Source: Phytopseudomonas seleniipraecipitans (lineage in GTDB: Bacteria > Pseudomonadota > Gammaproteobacteria > Pseudomonadales > Pseudomonadaceae). Taken from it: DNA of 64,000 nucleotides. Shown here in pieces: positions 19,422-27,959 of this stretch (within the stretch, counting starts at the first letter, position 1; each line of letters begins with the position of its first letter). The DNA is taken from positions 186,001 to 250,000 of the forward strand of contig NZ_FNBM01000001.1 in NCBI RefSeq assembly GCF_900102335.1, given 5' to 3'. The position numbers were made by a program, and so were the translations under genes. Under the pieces are notes generated by a model. That model made no database searches, was not told where the DNA came from, and was given only the letters and a program-made list of their open reading frames with translations.

Positions 19422-20462
19422 ATGGCCACCGTCGATCTGCAACTGCACGATATACAAAAGGGCTTCGGCACGTTCAAAGCACTCGATGGCGTCTCGCTGG
19501 ATGTGGCCGCAGGTGAATTGGTCTGTCTGCTCGGCCCGTCCGGCTGTGGCAAGACCACGCTGCTTCGCTGTATCGCCGGCCTTGAGCGGCAGGACCAGGG
19601 TCGCATCCTTTTCTCCGGCCGTGACGTCTCCCTGCTGCCGCCACAAGCGCGCGATTACGGCATCCTGTTTCAGTCGTATGCGCTGTTTCCGAATCTGACC
19701 GTCTCCCAGAACATTGCCTACGGCTTGACTGCGCTGGGGCGCGAGGCGAGTAGAAAGCGGGTTGCCGAAATGCTCGATCTGGTTGGCCTGACCGGCAGCG
19801 AGCACAAATATCCCGCGCAGCTCTCCGGCGGCCAGCAACAACGGGTAGCGCTGGCACGCGCACTGGCGCCAAGCCCGTCTCTGCTACTGCTCGACGAACC
19901 CATGTCTGCGCTTGACGCACAGGTGCGCGAGCACCTGTGCGGTGAGCTGCGCAGCCTGCAACGCCAGCTCGGCATCACCACCCTGATGGTCACGCACAAT
20001 CAGGATGAGGCCATGCTGATGGCCGACCGGATCGCGGTGATGAATCAGGGCCGGGTCGAGCAGTATTCAACGCCTCAGGCGATCTACGATGCGCCGGCGA
20101 CGCCCTTCGTCGCCGAATTCGTTGGCCAGGGTAACTGGCTGCCGTACCAACGTGATGGTGCCCATGCGCGTGTCGGCGGGCTTAGCCTGCGCCTGACCAC
20201 ACCCGGGCAGAGCGAGCAAGGTCGCCTTTTCTGCCGGCCTGAGGCGGTGCTGGTCAACCCCGTGTCGGAACAGGACAACCTGTTCTCGGCGCGGATGCGG
20301 GACATAACTTTTCTGGGCAACCGCTGCCGCCTGAGCTTCGAGCTGGATGATCTGCCAGGCCATGCCCTGTTAGCCGAAATGGCGCCCGAGGCCATGCCGC
20401 CGCTGCACGGCAAGCAGATTCGCGTCGCCCTGCCGCCGCACTCCCTGCAAGTGTTTGCCTGA
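19422..20462 (+). CDS. phnT: 2-aminoethylphosphonate ABC transporter, ATP-binding protein
   Basis: ABC ATPase of the CUT1/spermidine-iron type, 346 residues: Walker A GPSGCGKTT near 40, Q-loop LFQSYALFPNL, signature [15 protein letters not shown], Walker B LLLLDEP, followed by a C-terminal TOBE-like regulatory domain (LFCRPEAVLVNP onward). The putative function rests on its neighbours PhnX, the AEP-type binding protein and the fused permease; the sequence alone would also fit an iron or polyamine importer. Its stop codon overlaps the next start (TGATG). Confidence 0.87.
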   Translation: MATVDLQLHDIQKGFGTFKALDGVSLDVAAGELVCLLGPSGCGKTTLLRCIAGLERQDQGRILFSGRDVSLLPPQARDYGILFQSYALFPNLTVSQNIAYGLTALGREASRKRVAEMLDLVGLTGSEHKYPAQLSGGQQQRVALARALAPSPSLLLLDEPMSALDAQVREHLCGELRSLQRQLGITTLMVTHNQDEAMLMADRIAVMNQGRVEQYSTPQAIYDAPATPFVAEFVGQGNWLPYQRDGAHARVGGLSLRLTTPGQSEQGRLFCRPEAVLVNPVSEQDNLFSARMRDITFLGNRCRLSFELDDLPGHALLAEMAPEAMPPLHGKQIRVALPPHSLQVFA

Positions 20463-22168
20463 TGGAACAGGTGATGGCGATGATTCGCGGCTCGGCACGC
20501 CAGCGCCCGGCAGATCGGGCTGATAGCGTGTTCGTTCAGGGCGGCCAGTGGCTGATGCTCGCGTTGCTGTTGTTGGCGGTGCTGCTGCCGTTGCTGGCCA
20601 TGCTCTGGCGCGGCATTTTCGGCGACCCGTCACAGGGCGGAGGGCTTGCCGCCGCTGCCGAGTTGTTCGGCAGCGCCAATTTCCGTTGGTTGCTGGGCAA
20701 TAGCCTGAAAAGTGCCTTGGCGGTTGTATTGATTGTGGTGCCGCTTGCTTACGGGTTCGCTTATGCACTGCAGCGTACGTGTGTGCCGGGTAAAGGTGTG
20801 TTCCGTGGCATCTCCCTGCTGCCTCTGTTTGCGCCTTCGATGCTGCCCGGCATCGCGCTGATCTACCTGTTCGGCAATCAGGGCGTGCTGCGGGAAATCT
20901 TCCCGGACAGCATTTACGGTTTCTGGGGCATCGTTCTGGGGCAGGCTATCTACACCTTTCCTCACGCACTGATGGTGCTGCTCAGCGCCTTGGCGCTGGC
21001 TGATGCTCGTTTGTTCGATGCGGCATCAAGCATGGGTGCCTCACCCTGGCGTGCCTTTCGCAGCATCACCTGGCCGGGCAGCCGCCAGGGCGTATTCGCC
21101 GCCGGGTGCCTGGTGTTCACCCTGTGCATCACTGACTTTGGTGTGCCGGTGGTGGTGGGTGGTGACTATCAAGTGCTTGCACTGGAAGCCTACAAAGCAG
21201 TGCTTGGCCAGCAGCAGTTCGGGCGAGGCGCGCTGATCGGGCTGTTCCTGTTGTTGCCAGCCCTGTTGAGCTTCACGGTCGACCTGTGGCTGCGACGTCG
21301 CCAGCGCGATGCCATGGGCGGTCGTGCTCAAGCCTATGTTGCCAAGCCGCATCGCAGGCGTGACGGCGCCTTCATGCTGCTGGTGTTGTCCGTGTGCGCC
21401 GTGCTGCTCGGGGTTTTCGGCATGGCGGTGTATTCATCGCTGGTGAAGTTCTGGCCCTACGATCTGTCGCTTTCGCTGCACAACTATGCCTTTTCCGAGC
21501 TGCCTGGCGGTTGGCTGGCCTACCGCAACAGCCTGACGCTGGCGATTGCGTCTGCCGTGTTCGGCAGTGCCTTGATCTTCACCGGCAGCTACCTGCTGGA
21601 GAAGACCCGGCAGAGCCCGCTGACGCAAACCCTGCGTCTGCTGTGCTTCATCCCCATGGCGGTACCGGGCTTGGTGCTTGGGCTTGGCTACGTGTTCTTC
21701 TTCAACCTCCCGAACAACCCGTTGAACGGTCTGTACGGCAGCCTGACGCTGCTGGTGATCTGCACCGTTGCGCATTTTCTGACCACAGCGCAGATGACCG
21801 CCGCCACCGCCCTGCGCCAGCTCGACAGTGAATTCGAGGCCGCCGCCCTGTCGCTGAAGGTGCCGCTGTTCAGCCACTTTCTGCGGGTGACCTTGCCGAT
21901 GTGCCTGCCGGCCTTGCTGGACATCGTCCGCTACTTGTTCGTCTCGGCGATGACCACCGTGTCGGCGGTGATTTTCCTCTACAGCCCAGACAGCCTGGTG
22001 GCCTCGGTCGCCGTGCTGAACATGGACGACGCCGGCAACGTTGGCGGTGCCGCGGCCATGTCCACCCTGATCCTGCTCACGTCCACTGGCGTCTCGCTGC
22101 TGCTGGCCGGGGCCTCGCGCGGCTTGCTGCGCCGGTCCCAGGCCTGGCGCGGCGCTGCCAATCATTGA
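20462..22168 (+). CDS. 2-aminoethylphosphonate ABC transporter, permease (two domains fused)
   Basis: Integral membrane protein of 568 residues with about twelve hydrophobic segments. It contains two complete binding-protein-dependent permease domains in one chain, equivalent to separate PhnU and PhnV. Each half has its own EAA coupling loop: [20 protein letters not shown] near residue 190 and [20 protein letters not shown] near 460. It overlaps the ATPase stop by one base (TGATG), implying translational coupling. Fused permeases of this type also occur in Fe3+ (FbpB) importers, so the substrate is assigned by context. Confidence 0.88.
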   Translation: MEQVMAMIRGSARQRPADRADSVFVQGGQWLMLALLLLAVLLPLLAMLWRGIFGDPSQGGGLAAAAELFGSANFRWLLGNSLKSALAVVLIVVPLAYGFAYALQRTCVPGKGVFRGISLLPLFAPSMLPGIALIYLFGNQGVLREIFPDSIYGFWGIVLGQAIYTFPHALMVLLSALALADARLFDAASSMGASPWRAFRSITWPGSRQGVFAAGCLVFTLCITDFGVPVVVGGDYQVLALEAYKAVLGQQQFGRGALIGLFLLLPALLSFTVDLWLRRRQRDAMGGRAQAYVAKPHRRRDGAFMLLVLSVCAVLLGVFGMAVYSSLVKFWPYDLSLSLHNYAFSELPGGWLAYRNSLTLAIASAVFGSALIFTGSYLLEKTRQSPLTQTLRLLCFIPMAVPGLVLGLGYVFFFNLPNNPLNGLYGSLTLLVICTVAHFLTTAQMTAATALRQLDSEFEAAALSLKVPLFSHFLRVTLPMCLPALLDIVRYLFVSAMTTVSAVIFLYSPDSLVASVAVLNMDDAGNVGGAAAMSTLILLTSTGVSLLLAGASRGLLRRSQAWRGAANH

Positions 22169-22182
22169 TCCCGGAGAATCCC

Positions 22183-23010
22183 ATGCGCTATCAGCACCCT
22201 GACCGGCTACAAGCCGCCATCCTCGATTGGGCCGGCACCGTCGTGGATTTCGGCTCCTTTGCGCCGACCCGCATCTTCGTTGAAGCCTTCGCTCAGTTCG
22301 ATATCGAGATCAGCCTGGAAGAGGCACGGGGGCCCATGGGCATGGGCAAGTGGGATCACATCCGCACGCTGTGCGACCAGCCGGCCGTGACCGAGCGCTT
22401 CATGCATCGCTTCGCTCGGCTGCCGACCGACGAGGATGTCACCGCGATCTATGAGCGCTTCATGCCCCTGCAGATCGAAAAAGTCGGTGAGCATTCGGCG
22501 CCCATACCTGGCGCGCTGGAAGCGGTGGCGGATCTGCGCGAGCGCGGTTTGAAGATTGGTACGTGCTCCGGCTATCCGCAGGTGGTGATGCAAAAGGTCG
22601 TGGAACTGGCCGCAGCCGCCGGCTACCAGCCCGACCACGTGGTCGCCACCGACGAGGTACCCAAAGGGCGCCCCAGCCCGGCACAGGCGCTGGCCAACGT
22701 CATCGCTCTGGGGCTCGACGATGTCGCCGCCTGCGTCAAGGTCGACGATACCGAGCCCGGCATTCTCGAAGGGCGCAGTGCCGGCATGTGGACCGTGGCG
22801 CTGCGTTTTTCCGGCAACTTCCTCGGGCTGAGCTGGGCGCAATTCCAGGCGCTGCCTGCTGAGCGTCTGGCCGCTGAGCGCGAGCGCATCGATGCGCTGT
22901 TCGAGGACAGCCGACCGCATTACCTGATCGACACCCTGGCGGATCTGCCGCCGGTGGTGGATGCCATCAACCAGCGCCTTGCACGGGGGGAAAGCCCGCA
23001 AGGCTGCTGA
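22183..23010 (+). CDS. phnX: Phosphonoacetaldehyde hydrolase (phosphonatase)
   Basis: HAD-superfamily enzyme that cleaves the C-P bond of phosphonoacetaldehyde to acetaldehyde and phosphate. The catalytic nucleophile is Asp15 in [12 protein letters not shown] and the Schiff-base lysine is Lys56 in [11 protein letters not shown], keeping the 41-residue spacing of the characterised enzyme (Asp12/Lys53). [14 protein letters not shown] and VDDTEPGI complete the family motifs. It has 275 residues, the usual length. CGGAGAA precedes the ATG. It would act on aldehyde produced by PhnW or by an oxidase; PhnW is not in the window. Confidence 0.96.
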   Translation: MRYQHPDRLQAAILDWAGTVVDFGSFAPTRIFVEAFAQFDIEISLEEARGPMGMGKWDHIRTLCDQPAVTERFMHRFARLPTDEDVTAIYERFMPLQIEKVGEHSAPIPGALEAVADLRERGLKIGTCSGYPQVVMQKVVELAAAAGYQPDHVVATDEVPKGRPSPAQALANVIALGLDDVAACVKVDDTEPGILEGRSAGMWTVALRFSGNFLGLSWAQFQALPAERLAAERERIDALFEDSRPHYLIDTLADLPPVVDAINQRLARGESPQGC

Positions 23011-23076
23011 CCTGATTCATGGGCCGTCTCTGAGCCGGCCTACCCAGACAACCAACGCCGTTCCAGGAGCTTCATC

Positions 23077-24096
23077 ATGTCCAAATTCACTGTACTGGCC
23101 GCCGCATTGCTCGCCGCCGGCGCACTGCACGCTCAGGCCGCAACCGAGCTGACCGTTTACACCGCTTTGGAAGTGGAGCAGCTGAACACGTACCAGAAAG
23201 CCTTCGAAAAGCAGAACCCGGACATCCGCATCAAGTGGGTGCGTGACTCCACGGGCATCGTGACCGCCAAGCTGTTGGCCGAAAAAGACCGTCCGCAGGC
23301 TGACGTGGTATGGGGGCTGGCTGGCTCCAGCCTGGCCGTGCTCAAGCAGCAGGACATGCTCGTGCCCTACGCGCCGGCCAACCTCGACAAGATCGGCGCA
23401 AACTACCGCGACCCGGCCAACCCACCAGCCTGGGTGGGCATGGACGTCTGGGCTGCGACCATCTGTTTCAACACCATCGAGGCTGAAAAGCAGGGCTTGC
23501 CCAAGCCGGTCAAGTGGGAAGACCTGACCAACCCTGTCTACAAGGGCAAGATCGTCATGCCCAACCCGGCGTCGTCCGGCACTGGCTATCTGGATGTCAG
23601 CGCCTGGTTGCAGACCTTTGGAGAGGACGGCGGCTGGGCCTACATGGACAAGCTGCACCAGAACATCGGCCAGTACACGCACTCCGGCTCCAAGCCCTGC
23701 AAGCAGGCGGCGGCAGGTGAATTTCCCATCGGAATTTCCTTCGAGTACCCGGCCGTGCAGCTCAAGCGCAAAGGCGCGCCGCTGGACATCGTGCTGCCTA
23801 AAGAAGGCTTGGGCTGGGAGATCGAGGCCACTGGCATCGTCAAGGGCACCGATAAGCTTGAAGCCGCCAAGAAGCTTGCCGATTTCTCGGCCAGCCGCGA
23901 GGCAATGGACCTGTACAAGGTCAACTTTGCGGTACTCGCCCAACCGGGCATCGCCGAACGCTTCCAGGAGCTCCCTGCCGACTACGAGCAGCGCCTGATC
24001 AACAACGACTTTGCCTGGGCCTCGGAGAACCGTGAGCGGATTCTGGCCGAGTGGCGCAAGCGTTATGACGGCAAGTCCGAGCCCGTCGCCAAGTAA
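23077..24096 (+). CDS. phnS: 2-aminoethylphosphonate ABC transporter, periplasmic binding protein
   Basis: Type-2 periplasmic solute-binding protein, 339 residues. A signal peptide covers the first 21 residues (MSKFTVLAAALLAAGALHA, cleavage near AQA). The mature fold resembles the iron/AEP-binding family (TELTVYTALEVEQLNTYQ, then MPNPASSGTGYLDVSAW). AGGAG lies upstream of the ATG. Being directly after phnX, and with the ATPase and permease upstream, it most likely delivers 2-aminoethylphosphonate or a close analogue. The iron-binding tyrosine pair of FbpA-type proteins is not evident near the end, which favours the phosphonate reading. Confidence 0.88.
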   Translation: MSKFTVLAAALLAAGALHAQAATELTVYTALEVEQLNTYQKAFEKQNPDIRIKWVRDSTGIVTAKLLAEKDRPQADVVWGLAGSSLAVLKQQDMLVPYAPANLDKIGANYRDPANPPAWVGMDVWAATICFNTIEAEKQGLPKPVKWEDLTNPVYKGKIVMPNPASSGTGYLDVSAWLQTFGEDGGWAYMDKLHQNIGQYTHSGSKPCKQAAAGEFPIGISFEYPAVQLKRKGAPLDIVLPKEGLGWEIEATGIVKGTDKLEAAKKLADFSASREAMDLYKVNFAVLAQPGIAERFQELPADYEQRLINNDFAWASENRERILAEWRKRYDGKSEPVAK

Positions 24097-24182
24097 CCGT
24101 ACCGGGCGGTATCTGCGGGTACCGACACGGTTTTGTAGCGGGCCGCTCATTGCGGCCTCTGGTTTGGATTCAGGAGTTTTCT

Positions 24183-25340
24183 ATGAGTCAGCAAGATTGT
24201 GACCTGCTGATCGTTGGCGCCGGCATGCTGGGGCTCGCCCACGCCTGGGCTGGTGTTAAACGCGGCCTCAAGGTTCGCGTGTTCGAGCGCACCGACACGC
24301 CACGTGGCGCATCCATTCGCAATTTCGGTCAGGCATTGGTCACTGGCCAGGCACCGGGTGTAATGCTCGATCTAGCCCGTCAGTCACGGGGGCTATGGGG
24401 CGATTTGGCCCAGGCAGCGGGTCTGTCGCTCAAGCAGAAAGGCTCGCTGCTATTCGCCCGCAGCGAGGCTGAAGAGGCACTGCTCGACGCTTTTTGTGCC
24501 GGCCGCGCTCGGGAAATGGATTACCGTGTCGACCTGCTGCGCGGTGCTGAGCTGGAGCAACTGTACGACGGCCGTTTTGCTCACCATCGGGCTGCGCTGC
24601 ATGGGCTCGATGATCAGCAACTCTACTCACGCGAGGCGCTGCCGCAAATCGTCGAGCACCTGAGCAGCCTGGGCGTGCAGTTTCACTTTTCGACCCTGGT
24701 GCGTGACGTCGAAACGGGAAGCGTACTGACCACCGCAGGCCGATTCCGCGCGCCACGGATCCTGGTCTGCTCGGGGCATGACTACCAGACGCTGCTGGCC
24801 GAGCCCTTGGCGGCGCTCAAGCCGCAGGTATGTCGTTTGCAGATGCTGCGTGCGCGCCTCAAGCAGCCGCTGGCGCTGGAGCACGCCGTGCTCACCGGGC
24901 TCAGCTGCGTGCATTACAACGCCTTCGCCGACCTGCCGGAAGCCGAGGCGATACGTGCCGAGATCCGCCGCCAGCAGCCGGCCTTGGAAACCTACGGCAT
25001 TCACTTGTTGGTCAGCCCAACTCCCTATGGTGAACTGATCATCGGCGATTCTCATGATTACGGCAGTGATGTAGGGCCGTTCAACGGCGAAGAAGTCGAC
25101 CGTATGCTGATCGACCTCGCTGAACAAACGTTTGCAGGCGAACTTGAGGTAGTGGAGCGCTGGCAGGGCGTTTACGGCGCTCGCGGGCCAGGGCCGTTCA
25201 GCGTGCTCAAGGCAGCCGAAGGCGTTGCTGCCGTTCTGATGCACACCGGCGTCGGCATGAGCGTTGGTCTTGGCTTGGGCGAGCGAACCGTTGCTGCGCT
25301 GCTGGGCGAAGGCCAATGGCCAAACGCGCAGGCCGCATGA
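24183..25340 (+). CDS. FAD-dependent oxidoreductase of phosphonate clusters (DAO family)
   Basis: Soluble flavoenzyme of 385 residues in the D-amino-acid oxidase/glycine oxidase fold. The FAD motif is LIVGAGMLGLAHAWAG at residues 9-24, followed by the second FAD loop RGASIRNFGQALVTG near 45. CAGGAG precedes the ATG at 24183. It matches the clade annotated as a phosphonate-cluster FAD oxidoreductase (TIGR03364-like). Members have been reported to oxidise N-methyl-2-aminoethylphosphonate, and some 2-aminoethylphosphonate itself, to phosphonoacetaldehyde. That would supply PhnX without PhnW. Which substrate it uses here cannot be read from the sequence. Confidence 0.87.
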   Translation: MSQQDCDLLIVGAGMLGLAHAWAGVKRGLKVRVFERTDTPRGASIRNFGQALVTGQAPGVMLDLARQSRGLWGDLAQAAGLSLKQKGSLLFARSEAEEALLDAFCAGRAREMDYRVDLLRGAELEQLYDGRFAHHRAALHGLDDQQLYSREALPQIVEHLSSLGVQFHFSTLVRDVETGSVLTTAGRFRAPRILVCSGHDYQTLLAEPLAALKPQVCRLQMLRARLKQPLALEHAVLTGLSCVHYNAFADLPEAEAIRAEIRRQQPALETYGIHLLVSPTPYGELIIGDSHDYGSDVGPFNGEEVDRMLIDLAEQTFAGELEVVERWQGVYGARGPGPFSVLKAAEGVAAVLMHTGVGMSVGLGLGERTVAALLGEGQWPNAQAA

Positions 25341-25951
25341 CTGCCGAGGCGGCGGTGGCCGAGCTGTTCGCGCTGCGCCGTCTGCAAGCCGACCTGGATT
25401 ACATCGGTGAGCCGATCAGCCAGCTCGAACATATGAGCCAGGCTGCCGAGTTGGCCCTGGCAGAAGGGGCAGATGATGAGCTGGTGCTGGCTGCCTTTTG
25501 CCACGACATTGGCCACTTCTGCACCCCGCCGGCGGATCACATCAACATGGCTGGGCTCGGCCGCGTGGGGCATGAGCACGTCGGCGCCCATTGGCTTCGC
25601 CAGCGGGGTTTCCCTGACCGGCTCTGTGGTCTGGTCGCGCGGCACGTCGATGCCAAGCGCTACCTGTGCCTGCGCGAAGCAGGTTATCTGGCCAGGCTGA
25701 GCCCGGCTAGCTGCCAGACGCTGGCATGGCAGGGTGGGGCGATGAGTGATGCCGAAGCGGATGCCTTCGAGCGCAACCCGTTATTTAACGACAGGCTACA
25801 ACTACGCCGTTGGGATGAGGCCGCGAAGATGACTGGCAGACCCTTGCTGGATCTTTCTGATTTTGAGCGCACAGCGGTGAAGGTTTTCATTTGTGCTGCC
25901 AGAGGCGGGTCAGCCGATCTTGCAGCGCTAGCGTCAAATTCCTCTGACTGA
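25337..25951 (+). CDS. PhnZ-like HD-domain oxygenase of phosphonate operons
   Basis: HD-domain protein of 204 residues matching the phosphonate-associated Phn-HD family, whose known member PhnZ is a mixed-valence di-iron oxygenase cleaving 1-hydroxy-2-aminoethylphosphonate to glycine and phosphate. Candidate ligands align well with PhnZ as I recall it: His32, His56-Asp57, His60, His79 or 81, His103 and Asp160. The YxxE substrate-binding pair is Tyr22/Glu25 in DYIGEP. The ATG at 25337 overlaps the FAD gene stop (ATGA); a start at 25316 would add seven residues. PhnY, which would make the PhnZ substrate, is not in the window. Confidence 0.83.
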   Translation: MTAEAAVAELFALRRLQADLDYIGEPISQLEHMSQAAELALAEGADDELVLAAFCHDIGHFCTPPADHINMAGLGRVGHEHVGAHWLRQRGFPDRLCGLVARHVDAKRYLCLREAGYLARLSPASCQTLAWQGGAMSDAEADAFERNPLFNDRLQLRRWDEAAKMTGRPLLDLSDFERTAVKVFICAARGGSADLAALASNSSD

Positions 25952-25999
25952 TTGCCAAACATTGCAAGGCAGTGAAAATCTCTTTTCATCCTAAAAAGG

Positions 26000-26016
26000 T
26001 ATGATACGGTACCGTA
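26000..26016 (+). promoter_or_regulatory. -10 element overlapping a 12-bp palindromic operator upstream of tetR
   Basis: TATGAT at 26000-26005 is a good -10 hexamer. It runs straight into the perfect palindrome TACGGTACCGTA (26005-26016). A palindrome at the transcription start, 25 bases before a TetR gene, is the usual autorepression arrangement. No matching -35 hexamer is evident. Confidence 0.6.
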
Positions 26017-26041
26017 CCAATTGAGGTGAGGAGCCTATTGA

Positions 26042-26722
26042 ATGTCTGTCAGATTGGTTCAGCAAAGCGCTGCTCATCGCACCGCCAAAGGGGCGCAGCG
26101 AATTAACGACTTGGTGGTGATCGCCGCGCAGATGTTTCTCGACAAGGGCTTTGAGGCGGTTGCCGTTGATGACCTGATTGCACGAGCAGGTGGCTCGAGG
26201 CGCAACGTGTACAGCCATTTCGGTGGCAAGGAGGGGCTGTTTGAAGCAGCGATGTTGCATGTCTGCGCTGAAATGGCCAAACCTTTGGAAAACCTCAATA
26301 TCAACGGACTGGACCCGGCCGATGTGCTCCCGGAGTTCGGTCGGGAGCTAGTAGCAACCGCGCTCTCGCCTCGCACGCTTGCGGTGCACCGGCTGCTTAC
26401 CACCGAAGGCAAGCGTTTCCCGAAAATTGCCCAGGCGATGCTGGCGGCCAGCTACGAGAAAGTGATCGATATTCTGGCGACCTGGATTACCGCGCATCAG
26501 CAGTCGACGAACCGCAAACTCACTGCCGAAATACCAGCCAAGGTGCTGGCGGTGCAGTTCGTGAGCATGATTTCAAGCGATCTCAAATTGCGCGCCATCG
26601 TCGGTTTGCTCGGTGACGACCTGCCCGCTGCGAAAGTGGATGAAGTGGTGTCTAGCGCCGTGCATACGCTTTTGTACGGAGCCGCCTCGCGCCCGCCGGT
26701 ATCCGGGTCCCGCAATGCGTAG
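26042..26722 (+). CDS. TetR-family repressor
   Basis: Repressor of 226 residues. The N-terminal helix-turn-helix is at about 20-65 (VVIAAQMFLDKGFEAVAVDD, then AGGSRRNVYSHFGGKEGLF), with an all-helical ligand domain behind it. GAGGTGAGGAG precedes the ATG. The gene overlaps the following hydrolase by eight bases (ATGCGTAG), and the hydrolase in turn overlaps the reductase, so the repressor is the first gene of a three-gene transcript that it probably controls itself. The inducer is unknown; a small lipophilic or electrophilic compound would fit the enzymes. Confidence 0.88.
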   Translation: MSVRLVQQSAAHRTAKGAQRINDLVVIAAQMFLDKGFEAVAVDDLIARAGGSRRNVYSHFGGKEGLFEAAMLHVCAEMAKPLENLNINGLDPADVLPEFGRELVATALSPRTLAVHRLLTTEGKRFPKIAQAMLAASYEKVIDILATWITAHQQSTNRKLTAEIPAKVLAVQFVSMISSDLKLRAIVGLLGDDLPAAKVDEVVSSAVHTLLYGAASRPPVSGSRNA

Positions 26723-27959
26723 CGATAACTCCCGGGTCAGGATAGTAGCGCTGGTGCGGGCGTTGCTGACCCTCAGCGTTGCCGTGCTACTTGGCGCGTG
26801 TGTGTTGCCGCAGAAACAGGCCAACGCCGCTACGGATTTTGCCAACTATCGGCTTGCAACCCTCGAGCAGCTGCGCCTGAAACGTAATTATCAAACCGCA
26901 GATCCTCGGGCCGAAACGGAGTGGAATGCACCACGGGAATGGCGCGCGGCAACTAATGTCCTTCCCAGCAGGGGCATCCTGTTGGTTCACGGTTTGGGAG
27001 ACTCGCCATGGTCGTTCAATGACCTCGCTCCGGTGCTAGCTGCTCAGGGCTTTCTGGTGCGCACGGTGTTATTGCCCGGTCATGGGACCCGCCCGGAGGA
27101 CTTACTGGATGTCGACATTTCGCAATGGCGCGACGTGGTCCGTGAGCAGGCGCAAATACTTCAGCGCGAAGTCGAGCTCGTGTACCTGGGTGGCTTTTCC
27201 ACGGGCGCCAATCTGGCGCTCGAGTATGCCTACGCCAATCCCGATATCGCTGGACTCCTGCTGTTTTCACCGGGGTTTCGCTCGTCCAGCCAGTTGGACT
27301 GGCTGGCGCCGATGGCCGTTCACTTCCGGTCCTGGCTGATCGCGCCTGATGAACAACGGCCGATGCAGAACAGCGTTCGTTATCTCAATACCCCTACCAA
27401 CGGCTTCGCTCAGTTCTACCGCAGCAGCCACGCGGTACAGCGACTGCTTGATGAGCGCTTTTACGACAAGCCAGTGTTGATGGTGGTTGCTCAACACGAT
27501 TCGGTGCTCGACACGCGGTATCTGCTGGAAGAATTCCAGCATCGCTTCACCCACCCCGCCAGCCGGCTGGTCTGGTATGGAACAGAGCCTATCGAGCTGT
27601 TCGACCGCAGGCGAGTATTGGTGCGTGAGGACCACCTGCCATTGCTGCGTATCAGCCAGTTCTCCCACATGAGCCTGCTTTTCGCGCCAAGCAATCCGTT
27701 GTACGGCGAACGGGGCAGTTTGCGGATATGCCTGAATGGCCAACTGGCCGAGGTGACGCAAGCCTGTGAGGAGGGTGCTCAGTCGTGGTACTCGGATTGG
27801 GGCTACCGCGAGGAAGGCAAGATTCACGCGCGGTTGACGTTCAATCCCTATTTCGATTGGCAGGCCTCGGTCATGGCAACCGTGCTCGCTGTGCAACCTG
27901 CTGACTCTTCGTCGGAGTTGGCGCTTTCTTCCCGTTCCTTACAAGAGAGCCAACCATGA
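26715..27959 (+). CDS. Lipoprotein alpha/beta hydrolase
   Basis: Predicted outer-membrane or periplasmic lipoprotein of 414 residues with an alpha/beta-hydrolase domain. The N-terminus is a lipoprotein signal with lipobox LLGAC (Cys about residue 27). The hydrolase core shows ILLVHGLGDSPWSFNDLAP near 95, the nucleophile elbow GGFSTGAN near 165, an Asp candidate in VVAQHDSVLD and a His candidate in FSHMSL. The ATG at 26715 overlaps the repressor gene's end by eight bases; a frame reaching further upstream would lie inside that gene. Substrate unknown; esterase or lipase activity is likely. Confidence 0.83.
   Translation: MRSDNSRVRIVALVRALLTLSVAVLLGACVLPQKQANAATDFANYRLATLEQLRLKRNYQTADPRAETEWNAPREWRAATNVLPSRGILLVHGLGDSPWSFNDLAPVLAAQGFLVRTVLLPGHGTRPEDLLDVDISQWRDVVREQAQILQREVELVYLGGFSTGANLALEYAYANPDIAGLLLFSPGFRSSSQLDWLAPMAVHFRSWLIAPDEQRPMQNSVRYLNTPTNGFAQFYRSSHAVQRLLDERFYDKPVLMVVAQHDSVLDTRYLLEEFQHRFTHPASRLVWYGTEPIELFDRRRVLVREDHLPLLRISQFSHMSLLFAPSNPLYGERGSLRICLNGQLAEVTQACEEGAQSWYSDWGYREEGKIHARLTFNPYFDWQASVMATVLAVQPADSSSELALSSRSLQESQP

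Noticed and set aside
23077-24096. Iron(III)-binding receptor (FbpA type)
   Set aside because: The overall family resembles FbpA, but no paired tyrosines were evident near the C-terminal lobe and the surrounding genes are for phosphonate use.
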